Source: Mycobacterium sp. Root265
Lineage (GTDB): Bacteria; Actinomycetota; Actinomycetes; Mycobacteriales; Mycobacteriaceae
DNA length: 64,000 nucleotides
NCBI RefSeq assembly: GCF_001428895.1
Contig: NZ_LMJA01000031.1
Span: 253,975-317,974, forward strand
Direction: 5' to 3'
The position numbers and the translations under genes were made by a program. The stretch's first letter is position 1, and every line of letters begins with the position of its first letter. The notes under the pieces were generated by a model, which was not told where the DNA came from, ran no database searches, and worked only from the letters and a program-made list of their open reading frames with translations. Shown here in pieces: positions 46,916 through 53,309 of the stretch.

Positions 46916-46954
46916 CCGACTGGCGGGGACCAGGAAGCGGTCCCCGCCAGTCGG
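46916..46954 (-). terminator. 16-bp perfect hairpin in the iniB-iniA gap
   Basis: CCGACTGGCGGGGACC (46916-46931) is exactly complementary to 46939-46954, with a seven-base loop. It lies 49 bases past the iniB stop and 33 bases before the iniA start, inside the operon. There is no U-tract. It may attenuate transcription or stabilise the iniB message, lowering dynamin output relative to IniB (inference). Confidence 0.75.
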
Positions 46955-46981
46955 ATTGTCGGGTCCGGGATCAGGGCTCCC

Positions 46982-47000
46982 GGGCGAGCGTAGCGACGGG
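46982..47000. repeat. iniB: Third copy of the GAGCGAAGCGAC-type intergenic repeat after iniB
   Basis: GGGCGAGCGTAGCGACGGG differs from the iniA/iniC copies by one base in the core. It lies three bases past the iniB stop codon. Confidence 0.75.
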
Positions 47001-47003
47001 AAA

Positions 47004-47969
47004 TCAGAACAGTCCGGCGTCGACGTTCGTCTCGATGGTGTTGTCCACGTCGAGAGTGTTGGAGTTGTCCACCGAGTTGTCGATATCGGTGTCCACCACC
47101 GTGGTGGTCACGCTGTCGTCATCGCTGGCGTCCAGGGTGCCGGAGTTGTCGATGATGGTGATGCCGCCACCGTTGCCGGCGTCGCCGCCGCTGGAGTGAC
47201 CGCCCCCAATCAGGCCGCCGCCGGCCACCGAGCCGCCACCGTTGCCGCCGCTGGTGTCGACGTCGTTGAGCACCGGGCCCTCGTTGTCGGAGATGATGTC
47301 GTCCCCGGCGATCTGGGAGTTGTCCTCCACCTCGTTCTCGTCGCCGATGATGACCGGCGAGTGGTTGCCGGTCTCGACGTCGACCTTGGTGTTGTCCGTG
47401 ACGTTGTCGTCGCCGACCACATTGCTATCACCGGTGACGTTCTCGTCGCCGACCACGATGTCCTCGCCGGTGATGTTCTCGTCGCCGACCACGTTGCCGT
47501 TGCCGGTGGTGACGGTGCCCGCGTTGTCACCGTCGACCACGACGCCGCCGTCGGTGGCGGTGTTGGAGGTCTTGTTGCCGAAGGTGATGTCACCGAAGCC
47601 GAGGTTGAAGCCGCCGACCTGCGAGTTGGCACCGGAGCTCTGGTCGGGGCTCAGGAACTCCGCGTTGGTCTTGTTGTGGCTGGCGATGTCGGTCTCCGGG
47701 GCGAAGGTCCGCTGCGGGGCGTACATCGGGGCGAACGAGTTGGCCAGGCTGTGGTGATCGGCGACCGCGCGCTGCAGGCCGAGCACCGGGTCCCCGCCAC
47801 CGAGGGCGACGCCGGCCGGGGCTGCGGTGGCCGCGACGGCCGACAGCTGGGCGGCGGTGACGTTCGGCAGGCCGGCGTCACGCAGGGCCTGCTCCGGATC
47901 GCTCACGAAGGCACCGGCCAGGTCGGGGCTACGGAAGAGGTCGAGGATGTAGTCGATGATGGTGGTCAT
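47004..47969 (-). CDS. iniB: IniB-like protein
   Basis: A 321-residue protein. The N-terminal ~55 residues (MTTIIDYILDLFRSPDLAGAF..., DPEQALRDAGLPNVTAAQL) form the IniB domain. The rest is Gly/Asn/Asp/Thr-rich. Three near-identical 12-residue repeats (VVGDENITGED type) occupy about residues 159-194, like a short beta-roll. Gly-rich (240-270) and Asp/Asn/Thr-rich (275-318) blocks follow. It is shorter than the 479 residues I recall for M. tuberculosis IniB. No signal peptide is obvious. IniB is the first and most strongly induced product of the operon in M. tuberculosis. Its biochemical role is unknown. Confidence 0.88.
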   Translation of the reverse strand: MTTIIDYILDLFRSPDLAGAFVSDPEQALRDAGLPNVTAAQLSAVAATAAPAGVALGGGDPVLGLQRAVADHHSLANSFAPMYAPQRTFAPETDIASHNKTNAEFLSPDQSSGANSQVGGFNLGFGDITFGNKTSNTATDGGVVVDGDNAGTVTTGNGNVVGDENITGEDIVVGDENVTGDSNVVGDDNVTDNTKVDVETGNHSPVIIGDENEVEDNSQIAGDDIISDNEGPVLNDVDTSGGNGGGSVAGGGLIGGGHSSGGDAGNGGGITIIDNSGTLDASDDDSVTTTVVDTDIDNSVDNSNTLDVDNTIETNVDAGLF

Positions 47970-48113
47970 TGGAGTGCCTTTCTCAGGAGGTATGTGGTTC
48001 CTGTCGCTGGGTGGTCCGGCGAACTGAAGACAACGTTATGGGCGCCGCGACCCCCGTGAAACGGGGCCGAATCCCCTCCTCCACCACCCCCGTACCGGGG
48101 TGTGGGGGACGCC

Positions 48114-48133
48114 CCCATTAGGGGATTAGGGGG
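48114..48133 (-). promoter_or_regulatory. iniB: CCCATTAGGGG motif plus partial copy upstream of iniB
   Basis: CCCATTAGGGG lies at 48114-48124 with ATTAGGGGG directly after (48125-48133), about 145-165 bases before the iniB start. A nearby symmetric element CACCCC-N6-GGGGTG occupies 48085-48102. The same CCCRTTAGGGG core is repeated upstream of the other IniB-domain gene, so a shared activator (IniR) is suggested. Confidence 0.55.
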
Positions 48134-48148
48134 TCGTGGGGGCACACG

Positions 48149-48190
48149 AAAAAGCCCGCCCTGCCGCGGGGAATCGCAGCTGGGCGGGCT
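48149..48190 (-). terminator. Rho-independent terminator after the Rv0340-like gene
   Basis: On the minus strand, AGCCCGCCC (48190-48182) pairs with GGGCGGGCT (48161-48153), followed by a T5 tract (48153-48149). This is the only canonical stem-plus-U-tract terminator in the window. It starts 15 bases past the stop and isolates the upstream gene from iniB, so iniB needs its own promoter. Confidence 0.85.
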
Positions 48191-48204
48191 CGGGTCGAGC
48201 GTGA

Positions 48205-48702
48205 TCAGTCGAAGAGGTCGAAGCCGGCCGCGTCCGGTGCCGCGCTCCACTCGTGATCGAGGATGTTGTCGTGCAGCGGGAGATCCTCGACCACGGTGTT
48301 CACCGGGACATCGGCGTACTCATCGTCGAGGCCCTGGACGACCCCGACACCGTCATCGGTGATGCTCGGCACCTCGTGGACGGGTAGGTTGTCCAGCCCG
48401 TCGGCGATCACCGGCACCGAATCGTCGATACCGAAGGCATCGAAGGCCGCGGTGGCGGCGCCGCTGGTCCAGACGTTGGAATCGACGGCCGGAAGGGTGC
48501 CGGCCCAGCTGGTGGCATCGACACCGGGTACCGCCGAGGACAGCGATTCGGCGACGACCGGGATCAACTGGTCGACGTCGGCACTCGTCACATCAGACAG
48601 GTGGGCGTCGGCGATGGCCGCGGCGGGATCCGCGGCGTAGCGTGCCGCAGCGTCGGAGTCCCGCACCAGCGACATCACGAAGTCGAGCAGTGAGTTGGCC
48701 AT
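48205..48702 (-). CDS. Second IniB N-domain protein (Rv0340-like)
   Basis: A 165-residue acidic protein. Residues 1-50 (MANSLLDFVMSLVRDSDAAARYAADPAAAIADAHLSDVTSADVDQL) align with the IniB N-terminal domain: an amphipathic helix, the DP-x-x-A-x-x-A/D pattern and the VTxAxxxQL turn. The remainder is Val/Asp/Leu-rich without the Gly repeats of IniB. Position and size fit Rv0340, which precedes iniB in M. tuberculosis. It is followed by a strong terminator and preceded by an array of CCCGTTAGGGG motifs. The function is unknown. Confidence 0.82.
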   Translation of the reverse strand: MANSLLDFVMSLVRDSDAAARYAADPAAAIADAHLSDVTSADVDQLIPVVAESLSSAVPGVDATSWAGTLPAVDSNVWTSGAATAAFDAFGIDDSVPVIADGLDNLPVHEVPSITDDGVGVVQGLDDEYADVPVNTVVEDLPLHDNILDHEWSAAPDAAGFDLFD

Positions 48703-48811
48703 GAGTTGGTGCCCGCCCCATCCTTCCCGGAGTTACATCTGAAGCTTGTGCACCGATGTTATCGAGGGATGGGCCCGCCGAGATCGGTGCTGAACCCAGC
48801 CATCAGGTGCA

Positions 48812-48855
48812 CCCGTTAGGGGATCGCCCGTTAGGGGTTCCGACACGTTAGGGGG
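48812..48855. promoter_or_regulatory. Array of three CCCGTTAGGGG motifs between the divergent ini arms
   Basis: CCCGTTAGGGG occurs at 48812-48822 and 48827-48837, and a variant ACGTTAGGGGG at 48845-48855 (offsets 15 and 18). A degenerate copy (CCGTTAAGG) overlaps the plus-strand -10 (TAAGGT, 48884-48889). Copies are in the same orientation, as expected for an activator such as a LuxR/MalT protein. They lie about 110-150 bases before the Rv0340-like start and 58-100 bases before the Hsp70-like start. Confidence 0.65.
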
Positions 48856-48912
48856 ATTCCCGCTGATGGGGTATGCCAGCCGTTAAGGTGAGTGCTTGCA
48901 GAAGGAGGTCGC

Positions 48913-50706
48913 ATGAGCGACTCGCTCGGATTGTCCGTCGGGATGACCAATCTGGTGGCGGCCCGCGAGGGTCGGCCGCCGGTCACACGCCGGTCGGTGC
49001 TGACCCTGTTCAGCGACCGGGCGCCCGAGGTCGGCGTCCCCAGCGAGAACCCCAACCTGGGCCAACCCGGCCTGGTGCTCGGCGGTTTTGTGGACCGCGT
49101 CGGTGACCCGGTACCGCTGGTGGCCTCCGACGGGTCCTCACACCGCGGCGATCAGGTACTCGCCGAAGCTCTCGACGCCATGACCCACACGGTCGGCGGC
49201 GGCAACCCCATCACCATTGCGCTGCCCGCGCACTGGGCGCCCTCGGTGGTGGCTGCCCTGCAGACCGCCCTGCGCAACAAGCCCGGACTGGCCGCCGCGG
49301 CGGTGGTGCCGGATTCGGTCGCCGCGCTGGCCGGTCTGCGTTCCAGCCTCCCGCCCCAGGGTGTCGTCGCCCTCGTCGACCTCGGTGGCAGCGGCACCAG
49401 CGTGACGCTGGCCGACGCCGGCGCTCAGCTCGCCCCGATCGGCGCGACCCTGCGGTACGCCGATTTCTCCGGTGAGCAGATCGACCAGGCGCTGCTCAAC
49501 CACGTCATCGCCGGTATCGCCGATGCCGGCGACGCCGACCCGGCAGGCACCGCCGCCGTCGGGTCACTGGGACGGCTGCGCGACGAATGCCGCCGGGCCA
49601 AGGAACGCCTGTCCGCCGACACCGCCACCGTGGTGCCCGCCGAACTTCCCGGCTACAGCTCCGATGTGCGGGTCACCCGCGCCGAGCTCGACCAGCTCAT
49701 CGATGCGCCGCTCGGCGGGCTGTTGGCCGGTGTCGAAGAACTGTTGCAGCAGAGCGGCATTGCGCCCGGACGGTTGAGCGCGGTCGCGACCGTCGGTGGC
49801 GGTGCCGCCATTCCGCTTGTCACGCAACGGCTCTCCGAACGCCTGCAGGTTCCGGTCGTCACCGCCCCGCAGGCCGCGACCCTCGCGGCGGCCGGCGCGG
49901 TCCTGGTTGCCGATCTCGCCTCCGAGGCCGGCGCGGCGACGGGCCTGGCCCCGGCGGCGGTCCCGGATCCCGAAGCCACCGGAATGGCCCCGACGATGGG
50001 CTGGGCCGGTGGTGCAGCCGCCGCCGACGCGGAGGCCCCCGGCGGCCTGGCGTGGTCCCAGGATGAGGACGCACCGACCGGTGAACCGGTCCCCTACCAG
50101 GGTCCTGATTACGAAACCGGTTACGCCCCAACCCCTACCGATGCCCGCCCGCCGATTGCGTTCACCCCCGGCGAGGACGATTACCCCGCCGAGCCCGAAC
50201 CGCTGCCCTGGTACAAGCGCCCGCCACTGCTGTTCGGCGCCGCCGCCGCGGCCGCCCTGCTGGCCGTGGGTGGCCTCGCCGTCACCCTGACCGGGACCAG
50301 CAGCCCGAGTGGTCCGGTCACCGAGACCGCGACGAGTTTCTCCACCGAGCCCGGGCAGCCCGGCGAGCCGGTGGTGACCGAACCCCAGACCGTGACCGTC
50401 ACCGGTGACGACGGTCTGGTGACGACCTCCGAGATTCCGCCGCCACCGCCGCCGTCGACCACGACGACGACCACCACCCCGTCGACCACGTCGTCCACCA
50501 CGACGACGACCACCACCACCACCACGACCACCACCACGACGACGACCACGACGACTCCGCCCACCACGACGACGACGAAGCCGGTCACCACGACCACTGC
50601 ACCGCCCGTCACGACGACCACCGTGGTGCCGCCCCCGCAGCCCGAACCCGAGCCGGAGCCCATACCGGAGCCCGAGCCCGCGGAGCCCGCCGCCGCGGCC
50701 GGATAG
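48913..50706 (+). CDS. Hsp70-like ATPase-domain protein with transmembrane helix and poly-Thr extracytoplasmic stalk
   Basis: A 597-residue protein. The ATG at 48913 follows GAAGGAGG, which decides the start. Residues 5-335 are an actin/Hsp70-fold domain: a degenerate phosphate-1 loop (LGLSVGMTNLVAA), phosphate-2 VALVDLGGSGTSVTL (152-166) and the adenosine motif VATVGGGAAIPLVTQRL (291-307). The Hsp70 substrate-binding domain is missing. After an acidic Pro-rich linker, a helix at 438-460 (PLLFGAAAAAALLAVGGLAVTL) leads to a Pro and Thr stalk with a threonine run at 516-549 and a PEPEPEP end. It is five bases upstream of iniR and divergent from the IniB-domain gene. I do not recall this gene at the M. 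tuberculosis locus. Confidence 0.85.
   Translation: MSDSLGLSVGMTNLVAAREGRPPVTRRSVLTLFSDRAPEVGVPSENPNLGQPGLVLGGFVDRVGDPVPLVASDGSSHRGDQVLAEALDAMTHTVGGGNPITIALPAHWAPSVVAALQTALRNKPGLAAAAVVPDSVAALAGLRSSLPPQGVVALVDLGGSGTSVTLADAGAQLAPIGATLRYADFSGEQIDQALLNHVIAGIADAGDADPAGTAAVGSLGRLRDECRRAKERLSADTATVVPAELPGYSSDVRVTRAELDQLIDAPLGGLLAGVEELLQQSGIAPGRLSAVATVGGGAAIPLVTQRLSERLQVPVVTAPQAATLAAAGAVLVADLASEAGAATGLAPAAVPDPEATGMAPTMGWAGGAAAADAEAPGGLAWSQDEDAPTGEPVPYQGPDYETGYAPTPTDARPPIAFTPGEDDYPAEPEPLPWYKRPPLLFGAAAAAALLAVGGLAVTLTGTSSPSGPVTETATSFSTEPGQPGEPVVTEPQTVTVTGDDGLVTTSEIPPPPPPSTTTTTTTPSTTSSTTTTTTTTTTTTTTTTTTTTPPTTTTTKPVTTTTAPPVTTTTVVPPPQPEPEPEPIPEPEPAEPAAAAG
50458..50620 (+). repeat. ACG/ACC trinucleotide tract encoding the threonine stalk
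   Basis: A run of Thr codons (ACC and ACG mixed) with a few Pro and Ser codons. It lies in frame within the Hsp70-like gene. Such tracts are prone to length variation by slippage and to assembly error. Confidence 0.9.
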
Positions 50707-50711
50707 TCATC

Positions 50712-53144
50712 GTGGGCTCGGACTCCGGTGCGATCGCGGCGTTGATCGCGGCTCCCTCCGAGCCGGTCAAGGTGCTGATCTCCGGGGGTATCGGCGCCGG
50801 TAAGACGACACTGCTCAGCACGGTACGCACCGCCTTGCGGGAGGCCGGCGTGCCGGTGCTGAGCCGGCCCGCGGACGACAGCCCCGGCGCCCTGATCGTC
50901 GATGACGCCCATCTGCTCGGCGACGACGAACTCGCGTTGCTGTGCGAGCGGGCCGCCGAGCCGGGGCGCACCGTCGTCGTGGCCGCCGAACCACTGGCCC
51001 ACCACGGCGCCCTGCGTGCACTGACGCTGGCGCTGACCCGGGAGAATCCCGCGGTGATACTGGGTGCCCGCACGCCCGCCGAGCTGGCCCATGTCGAGCA
51101 GCTGGACGCCGTGCTGGCAGCGACGGCGGGGATACCGTTCCTGCTCGCGGCCGCGGAGGGCGCCGACGCACCGGCCGACGCTGCCCGGTTCGCGCTCGTG
51201 GAACGATTGCGCCGCCTCGATCAACCGGTGCTCGACACCCTGCTGCTGTGCTCACTGGATCCGCGTCTCGGGCCCGACGATATCGCCGCCGCGTTGCGGG
51301 TGGAAGCCGTTGCGGCCCAAGCACTTGTGGATCGCGCCCGGGCCAGTGGGCTGCTGGAGCCGGGCCGGCACCGAGCGTTCCGGCGCACCCTGCATCAGGC
51401 GGTGGCCGAGATCGTCGGCACCGCGCGCCACCATGACACCGAGATTGCGCTGCTGCAGTCGCAGCTCGACATGACCACGCTGTCAGCCGATCTCGCGCTC
51501 GGACTGGCAGAACACGGACTGCGGGACGGCCGACTGGCCGAGGCGTTGACCTCGTTGGCGGCGCGGCACCGCGACGAACCCGCGCGGGCGGCGCGGCTGT
51601 ACCGCGCGGCATCCGATGCCGGCTCGACCCAGCTGAGCACCGAACTCGGCGATGCGCTGGCTCTGACCGGTGACTGTGCAACCGCCGCGCGGCTGGCCGA
51701 CGACCTACTGGGCTCCGCCGACCCCGCGCAGCGTGCCGCGGCGGTGCGGATCGCGGCGAGTGTGTCCATGCATGACGGCAGCGCCACCGCGGCAGCCGAC
51801 CTGTTCCGCTGGCTCGGTCCGTACCCGGATGCGTTCATCGGTTCGGCGGGCGTTGTGGTTTCGGTCGCCACCGGTGACATCGCCACCGCCCGGGCCGCAC
51901 TCGATGTCGAGGACAGCGGTCCGCCGACTTCCACCGCGCGCGCGGCCCGCAGCCTCGCCGAAGGACTGCTCTACACCTTGGATCGGCCGTTCCCGACCGC
52001 CATCGGCCGGCTGAGTCAGGCGATCACCGCGGAGTGGTCGTCCACCTGGGTCGCGCCGGACAGCCCCGCCGCCCTGGTCACCCTGGCGGCGCTGCACGGC
52101 GGCGATCCGGTTCGCGCCCGCAGCATCATCGGGCGCGCCGCCGGTGCCGAACCCGGGCACGGCGAGGTCTTCAGCGCTCACCGGCACCGGCTGCTGCTGG
52201 GCTGGACCCGGATGCTGGATGGCCAGCTCAACCGGGCCGCCGCCGATGCCGCCGCGGTCGACCCGGCGGCCCTGCACCGCCGCGACGCGCTCTGGTCGGC
52301 AGCGCTGCGCACCGCGATCGCGCGGCGCGCCGGTGACACCGGCGCCATGCAACAGCACTGGTATGCCGCCATGGAGGTGCTGGCCGAGTATTCGATGGAC
52401 CTGTTCTCGCTGCTGCCGTTGGGCGAACTGTGGGTCGCGGCCGCCCGGCTGCGCCTGGTGGACCGGCTGCAACATCACCTCGATGACGCGCTGGACCTGC
52501 TGGACACGCTGGGCCGGCCGCCGCTGTGGTCGGTGCCGCTGCACTGGTCCGGGGTGCACGCCGGGATCCTGGCCAATTCACCGGACGCGGTCGCCCCGCA
52601 CGGTCAGGCCCTCACCGCGGCGGCCGCCGACAGCACCTATGCGCGGGCGCTGGCCACCGCCGGGCGGGCGTGGCTGCGGGTGCTCGCCAACCAGGTCGAC
52701 GTCGACGACGTGACGCTGGCCGCCCGCGCGCTCGCACAGTTCGGGCTGACCTGGGATGCGACCCGGCTGGCCAGTCAGGCCGCGTTGCAGACACCTGATC
52801 CCCGGGTGTCCGGGGTGATGCTGCAACTCGCGCGGGACCTGAAGTCCACCACCCCCGACGCCCCGGACGGTCCGGATGCGCGCGAGACCTTCGCCGACGC
52901 CGCGCGGCCGCCGGGAGCCGTCCCGCGTGCCGACGCGGCGCCGTCATCGCGACTGTCGGACCGCGAACGCGAGGTCGCCGAATTGCTGTTGCTCGGTATG
53001 CCCTACCGCGATATCGGTAGCCAACTTTTCATCTCGGCCAAGACCGTCGAACATCACGTCGCACGCATCCGGCGCCGCCTCGGAGCGGAGTCCCGCTCGG
53101 AGATGTTGTCGATGTTGCGCGCACTTCTGGGCACTCCGGCCTGA
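50712..53144 (+). CDS. iniR: LuxR/MalT-type transcriptional activator IniR (Rv0339c-like)
   Basis: An 810-residue STAND/LAL-type regulator. Walker A GGIGAGKTTLL is at residues 25-35, and Walker B LIVDDAHLL around 64-72. A ~600-residue TPR-like helical solenoid follows. The LuxR HTH occupies the last 65 residues (LSDREREVAELLLLGMPYRDIGSQLFISAKTVEHHVARIRRRLG). In related mycobacteria Rv0339c (IniR) controls iniBAC induction. GTG start five bases after the Hsp70-like stop, with no separate promoter, so the two proteins are made together. Confidence 0.9.
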   Translation: MGSDSGAIAALIAAPSEPVKVLISGGIGAGKTTLLSTVRTALREAGVPVLSRPADDSPGALIVDDAHLLGDDELALLCERAAEPGRTVVVAAEPLAHHGALRALTLALTRENPAVILGARTPAELAHVEQLDAVLAATAGIPFLLAAAEGADAPADAARFALVERLRRLDQPVLDTLLLCSLDPRLGPDDIAAALRVEAVAAQALVDRARASGLLEPGRHRAFRRTLHQAVAEIVGTARHHDTEIALLQSQLDMTTLSADLALGLAEHGLRDGRLAEALTSLAARHRDEPARAARLYRAASDAGSTQLSTELGDALALTGDCATAARLADDLLGSADPAQRAAAVRIAASVSMHDGSATAAADLFRWLGPYPDAFIGSAGVVVSVATGDIATARAALDVEDSGPPTSTARAARSLAEGLLYTLDRPFPTAIGRLSQAITAEWSSTWVAPDSPAALVTLAALHGGDPVRARSIIGRAAGAEPGHGEVFSAHRHRLLLGWTRMLDGQLNRAAADAAAVDPAALHRRDALWSAALRTAIARRAGDTGAMQQHWYAAMEVLAEYSMDLFSLLPLGELWVAAARLRLVDRLQHHLDDALDLLDTLGRPPLWSVPLHWSGVHAGILANSPDAVAPHGQALTAAAADSTYARALATAGRAWLRVLANQVDVDDVTLAARALAQFGLTWDATRLASQAALQTPDPRVSGVMLQLARDLKSTTPDAPDGPDARETFADAARPPGAVPRADAAPSSRLSDREREVAELLLLGMPYRDIGSQLFISAKTVEHHVARIRRRLGAESRSEMLSMLRALLGTPA

Positions 53145-53244
53145 GCTCGGGCACCCGTCCCTCGAGGCGACCAACTAGTGAGTTAGGTCAGCCTTGCTAG
53201 CGGTATGACAAACGGTGATGTAACTATGAGCAGGCAAATAGCCT

Positions 53245-53289
53245 AAGTTACCGGTCAGTAACTACACTCAAGTTACCGGCTAGTAACTT
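53245..53289 (+). promoter_or_regulatory. etfD: Two tandem palindromic operators before etfD
   Basis: AAGTTAC-CGGTCA-GTAACTA (53245-53264) and AAGTTAC-CGGCTA-GTAACTT (53270-53289) are 25 bases apart. The second is a perfect 7-6-7 inverted repeat. A candidate -10 TACACT (53263-53268) lies between them, and a GGGGAGG ribosome-binding site follows. The layout suggests a TetR/GntR-type repressor, probably responsive to fatty-acid metabolism given the gene (inference). The preceding 100 bases after iniR hold no other feature. Confidence 0.75.
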
Positions 53290-53309
53290 AAACCTCGGGG
53301 AGGCACGCG

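Noticed and set aside
48812-48889. GTTAGGGG repeats considered as telomere-like or origin (DnaA-box) repeats
   Set aside because: Only three or four copies, all within a divergent promoter and matched upstream of iniB. DnaA boxes (TTGTCCACA-type) are absent. Regulatory sites are the simpler reading.
50458-50620. Regular trinucleotide tract considered as a CRISPR or minisatellite
   Set aside because: It is an in-frame Thr-codon run inside the Hsp70-like gene. There are no spacers or repeat-spacer periodicity.
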